This document shows, one piece after another, positions 1 through 10,374 of a stretch of 64,000 nt of DNA. Both the position numbers and the translations under genes were made by a program. The DNA is from Rhodoferax ferrireducens T118. GTDB taxonomy: Bacteria; Pseudomonadota; Gammaproteobacteria; Burkholderiales; Burkholderiaceae_C. Every line of letters begins with the position of its first letter. Position 1 is the first letter of the stretch. The notes under the pieces are model-generated. The model did no database searches. It was not told the origin of the DNA and was given only the letters and a program-made list of their open reading frames with translations. The stretch covers positions 2,914,001 to 2,978,000 of the forward strand of contig NC_007908.1 in NCBI RefSeq assembly GCF_000013605.1. Direction: 5' to 3'.

Positions 1-898
1 ACAGGGCCTGGACGGGCTGATTTGCGACAAACTGCGCCTGAGCACGCCCCCCGCCAACTTGAAACGCTGGGACGACCTGGTGTATGAAACCGCGCACCCG
101 CAAGGCGACGTCAACATCGTCATGGTCGGCAAGTATGTGGAGCTCAGTGACAGCTACAAATCGCTTAATGAAGCGATTCGCCACGCCGGCATGAAAAACC
201 ATGTGCGCGTCAAGATCGACTACATCGACTCGGAGACCATCACCCCCGACAACGTGACCCAACTTGCGAAGTTTGATGCGATTCTGGTGCCGGGCGGCTT
301 TGGTATCCGCGGCGTGGAGGGCAAAATTTGCGCCGCCCGTTTTGCACGTGAAAACAAGGTGCCGTATCTGGGCATTTGTCTCGGCATGCAGGTCGCCACG
401 ATCGAATTCGCGCGCCACGTGGCCGGCTTGAAAGACGCCAACAGCACCGAGTTTGACCCCAGCAGCCCCAACCCGGTGATCGCCCTGATCACCGAATGGA
501 AGGATGCAGACGGCAGCATCAAGACCCGGGATGAAAACTCGGACCTGGGCGGCACCATGCGCCTGGGCGCCCAAAGTTCTGACGTGGTCAAAGGCACGCT
601 GGCCCACAAAATCTATGGCGACGTGGTGACCGAGCGCCATCGCCACCGCTATGAGGCCAATGTGCATTTTCTGGACACGCTGCGCAAAGCGGGCCTGGTG
701 ATTTCCGCTTTCACCCAGCGCGAGCATTTGACGGAAATTGTGGAACTGCCGCAGAGCGTGCACCCCTGGTTCATGGGCGTGCAGTTTCACCCCGAGTTCA
801 ACTCGACACCGTGGGCCGGACACCCGCTGTTCATTGCCTTCATCAAGGCGGCGCTGGACCATCAGGCCGCAGGCAAAGCACTGAAAGCGGTGGCCTGA
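1..898 (+). CDS. pyrG: CTP synthase, C-terminal part (cut by window start)
   Basis: CTP synthase makes CTP from UTP, ATP and glutamine-derived ammonia in the cytoplasm. The reading frame is open from base 2, so the gene begins before the window and only the linker and the glutamine amidotransferase domain are seen. Visible are the oxyanion region (VPGGFGIRG), the nucleophile-cysteine motif GICLGMQ, and the closing HPEF motif of the Cys-His-Glu triad. The stop at 896-898 is one base before the kdsA start, so the two genes are translationally close. The pyrG-kdsA-eno-ftsB order is usual in proteobacteria. The frame is clear; only the missing N-terminal synthase domain is unseen. Confidence 0.97.
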   Translation, partial: QGLDGLICDKLRLSTPPANLKRWDDLVYETAHPQGDVNIVMVGKYVELSDSYKSLNEAIRHAGMKNHVRVKIDYIDSETITPDNVTQLAKFDAILVPGGFGIRGVEGKICAARFARENKVPYLGICLGMQVATIEFARHVAGLKDANSTEFDPSSPNPVIALITEWKDADGSIKTRDENSDLGGTMRLGAQSSDVVKGTLAHKIYGDVVTERHRHRYEANVHFLDTLRKAGLVISAFTQREHLTEIVELPQSVHPWFMGVQFHPEFNSTPWAGHPLFIAFIKAALDHQAAGKALKAVA

Positions 899-899
899 T

Positions 900-1757
900 A
901 TGAAGCTGTGTGGCTTTGAGGTGGGCCTGAACCAGCCCCTGTTCCTGATCGCTGGCCCCTGTGTCATTGAATCCGAACAACTGCAGATGGACACTGCGGG
1001 CACGTTGAAGGAAATCACGGCCTCGCTGGGTATTGCATTCATCTTCAAGAGCAGTTTTGACAAGGCCAACCGCTCCAGCGGCAGTACCTTTCGCGGCCCC
1101 GGTATCGAGCGCGGGCTGGAAATTCTGGCCAAGGTCAAGCGCGAACTCGGCGTACCCATCCTGACCGACATTCATTCAGAAGACCAGATCGCCCAAGTCG
1201 CCTCGGTGGTGGACGTGTTGCAGACACCCGCATTTTTGTGCCGGCAAACCGACTTCATTCGCGCCGTGGCGCAGTCGGGTTTGCCGGTGAACATCAAAAA
1301 AGGCCAATTTCTGGCGCCGGGTGACATGAAAAACGTGATCGACAAGGCACGTGCGGCAGCGCGCGAAAAGGGTTTGAACGAAGACAACTTCATGGCCTGC
1401 GAACGCGGCGTCAGCTTTGGTTACAACAACCTGGTGAGCGACATGCGTTCGCTGGCCATCATGCGTGACACAGGCGCGCCGGTGGTGTTCGATGCCACCC
1501 ACTCGGTGCAATTGCCAGGCGGCCAGGGCACCAGCAGCGGCGGTCAGCGCGAAATGGTGCCGGTGCTGGCCCGTGCCGCCGTGGCCGTGGGTGTGGCCGG
1601 ACTGTTCATGGAAACGCATCCCGACCCGTCCAAGGCATTGAGTGATGGCCCCAATGCAGTGCCACTCAAACACATGCGCGCCCTGTTGGAGACCTTGGTG
1701 GCACTCGATGCGGTGACCAAGAAAAATGGTTTTCTTGAAAACAGTTTTGCTGCCTGA
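900..1757 (+). CDS. kdsA: 3-deoxy-D-manno-octulosonate 8-phosphate synthase
   Basis: Condenses phosphoenolpyruvate with arabinose 5-phosphate to KDO-8-phosphate, the first step to the KDO of lipopolysaccharide. The 285-residue length is normal for the family. The N-terminal [10 protein letters not shown] motif, the [12 protein letters not shown] phosphate-binding segment and [14 protein letters not shown] near the C-terminus are all family hallmarks. ATG at 900 follows the pyrG stop by one base, indicating one transcript. Eno follows after 67 bases that are AT-rich and could hold a second promoter, though I see no clean -35/-10 pair. KDO synthesis marks a Gram-negative envelope. Confidence 0.97.
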   Translation: MKLCGFEVGLNQPLFLIAGPCVIESEQLQMDTAGTLKEITASLGIAFIFKSSFDKANRSSGSTFRGPGIERGLEILAKVKRELGVPILTDIHSEDQIAQVASVVDVLQTPAFLCRQTDFIRAVAQSGLPVNIKKGQFLAPGDMKNVIDKARAAAREKGLNEDNFMACERGVSFGYNNLVSDMRSLAIMRDTGAPVVFDATHSVQLPGGQGTSSGGQREMVPVLARAAVAVGVAGLFMETHPDPSKALSDGPNAVPLKHMRALLETLVALDAVTKKNGFLENSFAA

Positions 1758-1815
1758 GTGCGCCACAAGACAGTCAAGCTAAAGTTTTGGTTTTAATATT
1801 CCTTTTATTTAATGA

Positions 1816-3108
<1,293 letters not shown>

Positions 3109-3123
3109 TGCGCTAGCCGGATC

Positions 3124-3423
3124 ATGGGCCATCGCGTTGTCCCGGCCGCCCTGATCGCACTGCTCGTGATTCTTCACGCGCAGCTGTGGTTGGGCCGCGG
3201 CAGCCTGCCCAGCGTGGCCCATTTGACGCAACAGCTCAGTTCACAAAAAGAGCTGAACCAGCAGGCACAGCTTGCCAACGACCGACTCGCCGCCGAGGTG
3301 CGGGACCTGCAGGAAGGCCTGGAAATGGTCGAAGAAAAAGCCCGCATGGAGCTCGGCATGGTCAAGCCCAATGAGATCTACGTGCAGATCGCAAACCCTT
3401 TGGCGCCCCGAAACGCACGCTGA
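3124..3423 (+). CDS. ftsB: Cell division protein FtsB
   Basis: Small bitopic protein of the FtsQLB divisome subcomplex. The 99 residues show one N-terminal membrane helix (VVPAALIALLVILHAQLWLG), then a coiled coil rich in Gln, Leu and charged residues (about residues 35-75), ending in the family-typical ARMELGMVKPNEIYVQI. It sits directly after eno, as in most gamma- and betaproteobacteria. It ends 16 bases before the end of the convergent hslO gene. Confidence 0.93.
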   Translation: MGHRVVPAALIALLVILHAQLWLGRGSLPSVAHLTQQLSSQKELNQQAQLANDRLAAEVRDLQEGLEMVEEKARMELGMVKPNEIYVQIANPLAPRNAR

Positions 3424-3439
3424 ACCCCAAAAACCGCCT

Positions 3440-4429
3440 TTACTGCACCGTCTCGCTCGAAGGCGGCAGATCGCCGGGCACCCTGAATAGCCGGGCCACA
3501 TCAATCGGGTCAAACCGGTAGTGCGCGCCACAGAAATCACATCCGACCTCAATTTCACCCCGTTCGCTGATGATGCTTTGCGCCTCGTCAGCACCCAGCC
3601 CCAGGATCATGCGGCTGACACGTTCCCGACTGCAGGTGCAGGAAAAATGCGGCGCGCTGTCCCCCGCCAAAGGCGCGAAGCGCAACAGCTTCTCTTCCCA
3701 GAACAGACGCCGCAGAATGGTGTCTGCATCCAGCGTCAACAGCTCTTCGCGCTTGAGGGTCGCCGCCAGCAGGGCGATGCGCTTGTAGTGCTCGTTGCCG
3801 CCGATTTCATCTTCAGGGGCCAGACTCACCCGACTGCCAGCCAGATTGCCCACGCCTTCAAGCGGCAGGCGTTGAATCAACAGCCCGGTGGCGACTTTGT
3901 CGTCCGCCGCCAGCACCAGCGTGGTGTCGAGCTGTTCACTTTGCAGCATGTAGTGTTCCAGCACGTCGCTGAGCTTTTCCAGTTTCTCCCGTGCATCACC
4001 CACCAAGGGCACCACCCCTTGGTAGGGTTGTTGACCCGGAAAACGGGTTTGAGGGTCCAGTGTGATGGCGCATTTGCCCTGGTTGTTGACGTTGATCATC
4101 TGGCTCAGGCTGGCCTCAAGCGGCACATCGCCGGTGACCGTGGCCGTGGCACGCAAACCAAAATCAGCTTGCACCTCGACCACCGCCAGTTTGACCGGGC
4201 CGTCGCCAAGCACCTGCAAGATGAGTGAACCATTGAACTTGATGTTGGACTGCATCAAGGTGGCCGCGGCCACCATCTCGCCCAGCATGTTTTGTACCGG
4301 CAGCGGGTAGCTGCCCGTTGCACTGTTGGCAGCGCGGCGCCGCAAAATCTCAGTCCAGGCGCCGTCCAGGCGCACCAGCACACCACGCACCGGCAGACCC
4401 TCAAATAAAAATTTATGAATTTCAGACAC
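3440..4429 (-). CDS. hslO: Redox-regulated chaperone Hsp33
   Basis: Cytoplasmic holdase that is activated when its zinc-bound cysteines are oxidised. The four zinc cysteines are present as CTC and, about 30 residues on, CDFC in the C-terminal domain. The N-terminal segment SEIHKFLFEGLPVRGVLVRL matches the family start. I therefore place the start at the GTG at 4429 (329 residues), with GGGAAG upstream; an upstream ATG at 4453 in the same frame would add eight atypical residues. It lies downstream of the carbonic anhydrase gene on the same strand, separated by a short hairpin. Confidence 0.93.
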   Translation of the reverse strand: MSEIHKFLFEGLPVRGVLVRLDGAWTEILRRRAANSATGSYPLPVQNMLGEMVAAATLMQSNIKFNGSLILQVLGDGPVKLAVVEVQADFGLRATATVTGDVPLEASLSQMINVNNQGKCAITLDPQTRFPGQQPYQGVVPLVGDAREKLEKLSDVLEHYMLQSEQLDTTLVLAADDKVATGLLIQRLPLEGVGNLAGSRVSLAPEDEIGGNEHYKRIALLAATLKREELLTLDADTILRRLFWEEKLLRFAPLAGDSAPHFSCTCSRERVSRMILGLGADEAQSIISERGEIEVGCDFCGAHYRFDPIDVARLFRVPGDLPPSSETVQ

Positions 4430-4466
4430 GCAATTCTTCCCGATCCATTTCAAGTTATTTCGACCA

Positions 4467-4492
4467 CTGAAGGGTCCGCACAGGCCCTTCAG
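4467..4492. repeat. Perfect 8-bp hairpin between two minus-strand genes
   Basis: CTGAAGGG at 4467-4474 and CCCTTCAG at 4485-4492 form a perfect stem with a 10-base loop. It sits between the end of the carbonic anhydrase gene (4500) and the start of hslO on the minus strand. There is no T-run, so it is not a textbook intrinsic terminator; it may be an mRNA-end stabiliser or partial terminator. Confidence 0.5.
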
Positions 4493-4499
4493 CTTGTGC

Positions 4500-5024
4500 T
4501 CAACCCGTTTTTTTCAACCCAAGCCGAAAACGACGCGCATTGGCCACGTAATGCTGCGCACTCAGGCGCAAACCTTCCAGCTCTTCGCTCCCGAGTTGGC
4601 GCACCACCTTGGCCGGGCGGCCCAGAATCATGCTGCCATCGGGAAACTCTTTGCCTTCGGTCACCAGCGCGCCCGCCCCCACCAGGCAGCCTTTGCCAAT
4701 TTTTGCCCCGTTGAGCACCACCGCGCCCATACCAATCATGGAGTCATCGCCCACGGTGCAACCATGCAGCGTCACCTGGTGCCCCACGGTCACGCCCTCG
4801 CCTACCGTCAGGGGTTTGCCCACATCGGCATGCAAAACGCTCGCGTCCTGAATATTGCTGCCCCGGCCAATGCGAATGCTTGCCGTATCGCCGCGGATCA
4901 CCACGCCAAACCAGATGCCGACGTCATCGGCCAAATCCACGTCACCGATGACATGGGCACTGTCAGCAACCCAGGCCGAGTCTGCAATGCGGGGGGCAAC
5001 ACCGTCGAGTTCGTAAATAGCCAT
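4500..5024 (-). CDS. Gamma-class carbonic anhydrase family protein
   Basis: Left-handed beta-helix protein of the YrdA/PaaY/gamma-carbonic anhydrase group, 174 residues. Hexapeptide repeats run through most of the chain (for example VIGDVDLADDVGIWFGVVIRG). The three histidines expected to bind zinc are visible in SVLHADVG and GHQVTLHGC. Trimerisation is known for this family. Substrate cannot be told from sequence; many members have weak or no CO2 hydratase activity. The C-terminal helix (SEELEGLRLSAQHYVANARRF cut short here) is usual for bacterial members. No operon partner points to a specific pathway. Confidence 0.88.
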   Translation of the reverse strand: MAIYELDGVAPRIADSAWVADSAHVIGDVDLADDVGIWFGVVIRGDTASIRIGRGSNIQDASVLHADVGKPLTVGEGVTVGHQVTLHGCTVGDDSMIGMGAVVLNGAKIGKGCLVGAGALVTEGKEFPDGSMILGRPAKVVRQLGSEELEGLRLSAQHYVANARRFRLGLKKTG

Positions 5025-5082
5025 CGTTCATCCTGTTGTTCAATTGACCGGGAATTGTAGGGATGCCGCATCCTTACGCGGA

Positions 5083-6003
5083 CTAGCCGCGCGGATGGTG
5101 CTGGGCATGCAACACTTTGAGCCGTTCGCGCGCCACATGGGTATAAATGGTCGTGGTTGAGATATCCACGTGCCCGAGCAGCATCTGCACGGCACGCAAA
5201 TCGACCCCATGGTTGAGCAAATGCGTGGCAAAAGCATGGCGCAAGGTGTGTGGTGACAGGGGCGCCGTGATGCCCGCACTGAGCGCATACTTTTTCACAA
5301 TCATCCAGAACATGACACGGCTCATGGCCGTGCCGGGCGTGGCGCCGCGGTGCGTCACAAACAGGTCTTCGGTCTGCTTGCCCGCCAGCAACTCCGGGCG
5401 GGCCTGCGCCAGATAACGCTTGATCCAGAGACTGGCCACCTCGCCAAACGGCACCAGCCGCTCCTTGTTGCCTTTGCCAAAAACACGCAACACATTGTCC
5501 GACAAGCTGACATTGAAGACCTTGAGCGTCACCAGTTCACTCACGCGCAGCCCGCTGGCATACATCAGCTCCAGCATGGTGCGGTCACGCACGCCCAGCG
5601 GCGTCTGCTCATCGGGCGCTGCCAGCAGCGCTTCAACCTGGAACTCGCTCAAAGTCTTGGGCACGCGCAGCGCCTGCTTGGCGGCCTGCAATTTCAGCGT
5701 CGGGTCGGCGCTGATCAGGTGCTCGCGCAGCGCCCAGCGGAAATAACGCTTGAACACCGTCAGCCGCCGATTGGCGGTGCTGGCCTTGGTGGCACTGTGT
5801 TGCGCCGCAAAGTAACCATTCAGATCATGTTCAAGCGTAGCCGGCAACGCCTTGTGCTGCGGCTGCAGCCACGCGCCATACAGCGTCAGATCACGCCGGT
5901 AGGCCGCCAGCGTGTTCTTTGACAAGCCTTCCTCCAGCCACAGCGCATCAATGAAGGCGTCGATGGAGGCGTCGCCCAGCGGTGTCAAAGCTGTGTCTTG
6001 CAT
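5083..6003 (-). CDS. xerD: Site-specific tyrosine recombinase XerD
   Basis: Tyrosine recombinase that with XerC resolves chromosome dimers at dif. The N-terminal SAM-like core-binding domain (LWLEEGLSKNTLAAYRRDL) precedes the catalytic domain. Catalytic residues are visible as Arg in YASGLRVSELVTLK, Lys in GKGNKERLVPFG, the HxxR in SPHTLRHAFATHLL, the His in LLGHVDISTTTIYTH and the Tyr in the same motif. I choose the ATG at 6003 (306 residues) because it begins right before the conserved N-terminus; an in-frame start at 6045 is possible. No phage or integron context, so this is the housekeeping copy. XerC is the alternative name but the motifs and length favour XerD. Confidence 0.9.
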   Translation of the reverse strand: MQDTALTPLGDASIDAFIDALWLEEGLSKNTLAAYRRDLTLYGAWLQPQHKALPATLEHDLNGYFAAQHSATKASTANRRLTVFKRYFRWALREHLISADPTLKLQAAKQALRVPKTLSEFQVEALLAAPDEQTPLGVRDRTMLELMYASGLRVSELVTLKVFNVSLSDNVLRVFGKGNKERLVPFGEVASLWIKRYLAQARPELLAGKQTEDLFVTHRGATPGTAMSRVMFWMIVKKYALSAGITAPLSPHTLRHAFATHLLNHGVDLRAVQMLLGHVDISTTTIYTHVARERLKVLHAQHHPRG

Positions 6004-6137
6004 GATGAGTGGGTGCGTCAAGTACTGGTTGGAGTGAAAACTCAAGGCGCATGGTAACTGCCGCCCTGTTCAAAACTGGCGCCTCCTGCGACGAGCCGAG
6101 CTGCGGGGCGACTGTATTTGACTGTTATTCTCCACGC

Positions 6138-7049
6138 GTGAATTACGCCCAACTTCTATTTCCTGACTTTTCCCTGATTCTGTGCGGCTATCTGGTGTGC
6201 CGCTACACCGCGCTCAACCGCACCGTGTGGGCGCAGGTTGAAACCCTGGTGTATTTTTTCTTCTTTCCGGTGCTGCTGTTTCACTCGATCATCAAGAGCC
6301 CGCTCAACATCGGTTCTGCCACCAGCTTCATTGGCGCGGGCTGGGCCTTGGGGCTGGCCGGCATCGCGCTGGCCTATTCAGTGCCCTATTGGCCGGGGCT
6401 GGGGCGCCATATCCCGGCGCGCCAGCATGTCGCCAGCGCCCAGGTGGCTTTTCGCTTCAATTCATTCATCGGCCTGGCGCTGGCCGACCGGCTGGCCGGG
6501 GCGCAGGGCTTGCTGTTGATCGCCTTGCTGATTGGCGTGTCGGTGCCACTGATGAATGTGGGCGCCGTGTGGCCGATGGTGCGCCATGCCGAACGCGGGC
6601 TGCTGGGCGAACTGCTACGCAACCCGCTCATCATCGGCACGGCGTTGGGGCTGGCGGGTAATTTGCTGGGTCTGTCGCTGCCGGTCTGGCTGGAGCCCAC
6701 GGTCAGCCGCATCGGTGCGGCGTCCCTGGCACTGGGCTTGATGGCAGCCGGTGCCGGAATGCAACTGAGCGCCCTCAACCGGGCCAAAGTCCTGGCACTG
6801 GCGGTGCTGACGATTCGGCATCTGTTGATGCCGCTGGTGGCCTGGGGCTTGGCACGTCTGTTCCAACTCGACCCGGTTCAAACCACCATCCTGCTGGCAT
6901 TTTCTGCGCTGCCCACCGCATCGAGCTGCTACGTGCTGGCGGCCCGCATGGGCTACGACGGTGCCTATGTGGCAGGACTGGTGACCGTATCGACCGTGCT
7001 GGGCGTGCTCAGTTTGTCGTTTGCGCTGGGGGTGTTGCGGGCCTTATAG
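6138..7049 (+). CDS. AEC family (auxin efflux carrier-type) permease
   Basis: Ten-helix inner membrane transporter of the AEC/malonate-type family, 303 residues. Hydrophobic helices run throughout, with a conserved proline/asparagine-containing half repeat (GLLGELLRNPLIIGTALGL and the C-terminal FSALPTASSCYVLAARMGYD). The frame is open upstream to 6009, but the sequence before the GTG at 6138 is not membrane-like, so GTG 6138 (VNYAQLLFPDF) is my start. Family members export organic acids or auxin-like compounds; the substrate here cannot be inferred. It is divergent from xerD and convergent with the DUF349 gene. Confidence 0.85.
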   Translation: MNYAQLLFPDFSLILCGYLVCRYTALNRTVWAQVETLVYFFFFPVLLFHSIIKSPLNIGSATSFIGAGWALGLAGIALAYSVPYWPGLGRHIPARQHVASAQVAFRFNSFIGLALADRLAGAQGLLLIALLIGVSVPLMNVGAVWPMVRHAERGLLGELLRNPLIIGTALGLAGNLLGLSLPVWLEPTVSRIGAASLALGLMAAGAGMQLSALNRAKVLALAVLTIRHLLMPLVAWGLARLFQLDPVQTTILLAFSALPTASSCYVLAARMGYDGAYVAGLVTVSTVLGVLSLSFALGVLRAL

Positions 7050-7051
7050 AC

Positions 7052-7067
7052 GTTGCAGGCGTCTGCA
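7052..7067. repeat. Short hairpin between convergent genes
   Basis: The sequence around 7052-7067 contains TTGCAG and CTGCAA separated by GCGT, a perfect six-base stem with a four-base loop. It lies in the 57-base gap between the convergent permease and DUF349 genes. It has no T-run, so a terminator role is only a guess. Confidence 0.3.
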
Positions 7068-7106
7068 ATATGGACCGCTTGATGCCGCCCTCACCCCCCT
7101 ATGAGA

Positions 7107-9929
7107 TCACGGTTTGAGCATGACCTTCAGCACATTTTGCAGTCGGCGCGCCACGCCAGCCTCAAACTGACTGGCCAACACGACAGCCGTGTCCTGGCCC
7201 CAGGTTTGCGCTGGTGCCGGATCGTTGCGTTTGGTCAGCAGTTGCAATTGCAGCAGGCGCCGGGCGCTCAGGTGTTCAGCGGGGGTAGGCACCTCCGCGG
7301 CCATTTCAAGTCGCAGCAAGGCTGTGCTGGCGTCGCCTGCGGGTGCCTGCGCCAACGCCTTGGCCCAAGTGCCGCGGCCAGCAGCGGTGACACGGCTACC
7401 GAGTTCCTGGAGCGAGGGCATTTGTTCGGCAGAGCGCTGCTCCCACGCGGCAAGCAGTTGCGTCAAGGCTTCGCCGTGCGCCTGCGCAGCGAGTTTGCGC
7501 AAGGCCAGCTGGGCATGCTCCAGCGCGTCGCGCTGGGCCCGAAACGCCGTGTCGCCCAATCGGGGCGCTTCTTGCCAGGGGCCGGCGGCAAAAGGACGCG
7601 CATCACGTGCATCGCGACGTGGCGCCCGATCATCCGGACGACCGGCAAAACTGGCATCACGCGGGCCACGGCCGGCATCCCTGGCAGCATCGCGGCCACC
7701 TTCTTTGCGGTCGCCGAACTTGCCGCCACGCATCATGGGGGCAGGCTCGGTCTTTTTCATGCCCGGACGGTCATCACCACGCACCGCCACCACCGGACGG
7801 GGTGCCGCTTTGGGCGGCGCTGGCGGCTCCAGGGGCGCAGCCGGTTCAACCGACTCGATAGGGGTAGACGCCTCAGCCGACTCAGGCGTCACCTGCGCGG
7901 CCTGGCCAGACAGTGCCTCCGAGGGCTCATTTTCTGCTACTTTATTTATAGCTATTTGCGCAGTATCTACGGTGGCTAGAGCTTTATTTGATTCATTTTC
8001 TTCAGGCGTTGGCAGCGCGGCCTGCGCCGCCTTGGCCTGGGCCTGACCACGCAGGGCAGCCTCCAGCGCGCTCATGGCACTGCGAATCAGCTGCGCGTCA
8101 CCGGCCGCATTGGCCGCTTCCAGCGCTTTGGCGGCATCGAGCACCACGCGGTCACGTTCCCCCAGCGCCGCGTCGGCCTTTTCACGCTCTGCCGTCTTGC
8201 GGTTAAAGGCTTCATCAATCGGCTTGCGAAAGGCGTCCCACAGTTTTTGTTCCTGGCGGCGCTCCAGCGGCACCACATGGGTCTCAGCCTGCCAGCGCTG
8301 CTGCAAGGCCTTGACGGCATCAATGCGCAGCACGGGTTCAGCCCCCAGCGCCCGTGCTTCATCAATCAGGGCGTGGCGCGTGGCCAGACTCTGCTTTTGC
8401 AGCGCCTCCAGCGGCGCCGCCGCCTTGTCGATGGCCGCCTTCCAGAGCGGCTGCAGTTCGGCAAACATCTTCTCGCCCACGTGGCCGCCTTCACGCCAAC
8501 GGTCACCAAACTGGTGCAGCAGGCGGTTGAAGCCTTTCCAGTCGTTGTCCAGCGCCACCGGATTGGCAGCAGCCCAGGCATTAACCTCTTCAATCAGCGC
8601 CAGGCGCTGCGCCCGATGCTCGGCCGACTCGGCCTTGACTTTTTCCAGCCAGGCTTCGACCACTTTGTAGGCTTCGTTGCAGGCATCGTCAAAACGCTTC
8701 CACAAACCGTGGTTGGGCACACCCCCCTGGTCGGTCTGCTTCCACTGATCACGCAGCGTGCGTAGGCTCTCCTGCATCTTGCGCCCACCGATGGCCTGCC
8801 CTTCAGGGCGCTTGAGCAAACCTTCGGCCTTCGCTACCAGTTCCTCGCGCAGCTGGTCAGCACGCCAACGCTGCCAGCCCTCCAACTCACCCGCTGCCGC
8901 CAGCGCCGCATGGGCCTGGTTCTCAAGCTTGTCGTCGATGATTTTGCCGAATTCCTTGAGCGCATTGCGCAAGGCGCCAGCGGCACCGGCACTCGCTTTG
9001 CCATGTCCTTCGGCAACTTCTTGCTCCAATTTAAGTAGCGCCTCACGCACTATTGACAAGGCCTGCGCCTTGATTTCAGGATCAACTTTGGCTTTTTGTG
9101 GTTTGACCGCCACTTCCAGGGGTACGCCGCGCGCCACGCGCAGTTCGTCGGCCCACACCGGCACCGGCGGCAAGGCCGCTGCGGGGTCACTGGCGGCAGC
9201 CACGGCTTGCGTCAAAGCGCTCTTGAACGCATCCCACACTAGGAGCAGTTGCGCGCGCGAAGCATCCAGCAGCGGCGGAAACTTGGACTCGACACTGGGC
9301 CAGTTAGCGTCACCGGACAAGGCCACAGCCTGCGCTTGCCAATGGTCCACATCAGCATGCAAGGCCTCAAGCACGGCCTGCGCGTCGCGCCACGGCTTGG
9401 TGGACAGGACCTCAATGCGCTGGGCCAGCAACACCGCCGCTTCGCGCTGCACCTGCACCCGATGCTGCAGGTCTTCAATGACCTTGACCCGGTCGCTAAG
9501 CTGTCCTTTGAGGGTCGCCAGCGGCTCCTTGCTCAATGGCGCGCCCGCTTTGGCGGCATCACGTTGCCAGGCCATGGCATCGGCAATGTTGAGTTTGGCC
9601 AAGTCCAGCAAGGCCTGCGCCTTGTCAGCCCATTCCTGCGCAATCGACTCCTGGCTCTTGCTGCGCTTGATCTCTTCAAGTTTTTCACGCAGCAGCTTGG
9701 CCGCGCCTTTGTCTTTACCACTGAGCTCCTTGAACACCGACTGCATGTGCTCTGCACTGGGCGCTGTCGCCAGCCAGTCACGGATGCGCGTCGTGCGCTC
9801 ACCCGAGGTGTGGGCCGAAAAGGCCCCGCCGGTCATCGCGTCCAGCGGATGGGGCTCGTTTGTTTTGACTGAAGCTGGCGTCACTTCGGGAGCTTGGACA
9901 GTTTTGTTGAGGGCAGAAAAAGGAAACAT
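7107..9929 (-). CDS. DUF349 domain-containing protein
   Basis: Long soluble protein (940 residues from ATG 9929) built from repeated DUF349 modules: three-helix charged repeats such as LREELVAKAEGLLKRPEG followed by LRDQWKQTDQGG. The middle third is coiled-coil-like. A Pro/Ala-rich, then Arg/Asp/Gly-rich linker precedes a C-terminal helical segment ending in KVMLKP. The family is of unknown function. An in-frame start at 10034 exists, but MFPFSALNKT fits better and leaves a divergent intergenic region. Two copies of the dispersed 48-bp repeat lie inside it antisense (about 7936-7983 and 9027-9070); the first encodes part of the low-complexity linker. Confidence 0.85.
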   Translation of the reverse strand: MFPFSALNKTVQAPEVTPASVKTNEPHPLDAMTGGAFSAHTSGERTTRIRDWLATAPSAEHMQSVFKELSGKDKGAAKLLREKLEEIKRSKSQESIAQEWADKAQALLDLAKLNIADAMAWQRDAAKAGAPLSKEPLATLKGQLSDRVKVIEDLQHRVQVQREAAVLLAQRIEVLSTKPWRDAQAVLEALHADVDHWQAQAVALSGDANWPSVESKFPPLLDASRAQLLLVWDAFKSALTQAVAAASDPAAALPPVPVWADELRVARGVPLEVAVKPQKAKVDPEIKAQALSIVREALLKLEQEVAEGHGKASAGAAGALRNALKEFGKIIDDKLENQAHAALAAAGELEGWQRWRADQLREELVAKAEGLLKRPEGQAIGGRKMQESLRTLRDQWKQTDQGGVPNHGLWKRFDDACNEAYKVVEAWLEKVKAESAEHRAQRLALIEEVNAWAAANPVALDNDWKGFNRLLHQFGDRWREGGHVGEKMFAELQPLWKAAIDKAAAPLEALQKQSLATRHALIDEARALGAEPVLRIDAVKALQQRWQAETHVVPLERRQEQKLWDAFRKPIDEAFNRKTAEREKADAALGERDRVVLDAAKALEAANAAGDAQLIRSAMSALEAALRGQAQAKAAQAALPTPEENESNKALATVDTAQIAINKVAENEPSEALSGQAAQVTPESAEASTPIESVEPAAPLEPPAPPKAAPRPVVAVRGDDRPGMKKTEPAPMMRGGKFGDRKEGGRDAARDAGRGPRDASFAGRPDDRAPRRDARDARPFAAGPWQEAPRLGDTAFRAQRDALEHAQLALRKLAAQAHGEALTQLLAAWEQRSAEQMPSLQELGSRVTAAGRGTWAKALAQAPAGDASTALLRLEMAAEVPTPAEHLSARRLLQLQLLTKRNDPAPAQTWGQDTAVVLASQFEAGVARRLQNVLKVMLKP
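7936..7983 (+). repeat. Dispersed 48-bp repeat in the DUF349 gene (antisense copy 1)
   Basis: GCTA...TAGC arms, AGCT at 7950-7953, 15 bases, then ACGGTGGCTAGAGCT. Read on the gene strand it encodes part of KALATVDTAQIAINKVA in the low-complexity linker. Confidence 0.75.
9027..9070 (+). repeat. Dispersed 48-bp repeat in the DUF349 gene (antisense copy 2, decayed)
   Basis: AGTAGCG, 15 bases, then ACAAGGCCTGCGCC, with the spacer CTCACGCA shared with the argG copy. The frame differs by one from copy 1. The weakest member I list. Confidence 0.45.
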
Positions 9930-10374
9930 GAATCGCACAAGCAAAGAATATAGGAGGATCCCCACCGGTTCCCGGAACGGGGCTGAACCGCTATTTTCGC
10001 CGCTATTTCCCGGCTGCAGCAAAAAGTCTGGCAATCAGTCACAAATTGCGAAAAATCAAGCTTTTCATCGACCAAAGCATTACCGTGCCACAAGACTCGA
10101 TTTCAGCTTTCAAGCACTTTATAAGTTAAAATTTGAATAAAGACTCAATTTTATATTGTTGACTCGATATATAAAGTGCACCTAGAATCCGCCGTCCCCG
10201 CATCAATGCAGGGATAACCCGAACCCGCTGCCGAACCCGGCATAGTCAAATCTCTGCACAACACCCATGAAACACATCGCAGGATATTGATAGCGTACCA
10301 ACCTAAACGAGGTGCCCACGGTGCTGAACTGCCTGCAGTGCAAACCCCAAGCCCCCGCGAACGAAGGAAAAGCT
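9930..10374. other. Divergent intergenic region, 445 bp
   Basis: Lies between the divergent DUF349 and lytic transglycosylase genes. The stretch 10100-10190 is much more AT-rich than its surroundings. It holds a sigma70-type promoter facing right, a 10-bp perfect inverted repeat (GCACTTTATA at 10114-10123 and TATAAAGTGC at 10170-10179) and three GACTCgAT-like repeats (10094, 10142, 10161). AGGAGG at about 9952 on the plus strand has no reading frame behind it. I see no gene here. Confidence 0.7.
10159..10188 (+). promoter_or_regulatory. Sigma70-type promoter for the lytic transglycosylase
   Basis: TTGACT at 10159-10164 and TAGAAT at 10183-10188 are separated by 18 bases, close to the -35/-10 consensus. 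The spacer and its left flank carry an inverted repeat (TATAAAGTGC overlapping the spacer) that could be an operator. The predicted start near 10195 leaves a leader of about 180 bases before ATG 10375. Confidence 0.65.

Noticed and set aside
8758..10140. 460-codon open frame antisense to the DUF349 gene
   Set aside because: It is Ser/Ala/Arg-rich with no domain, runs over the real gene and its upstream region, and is a codon-bias shadow.
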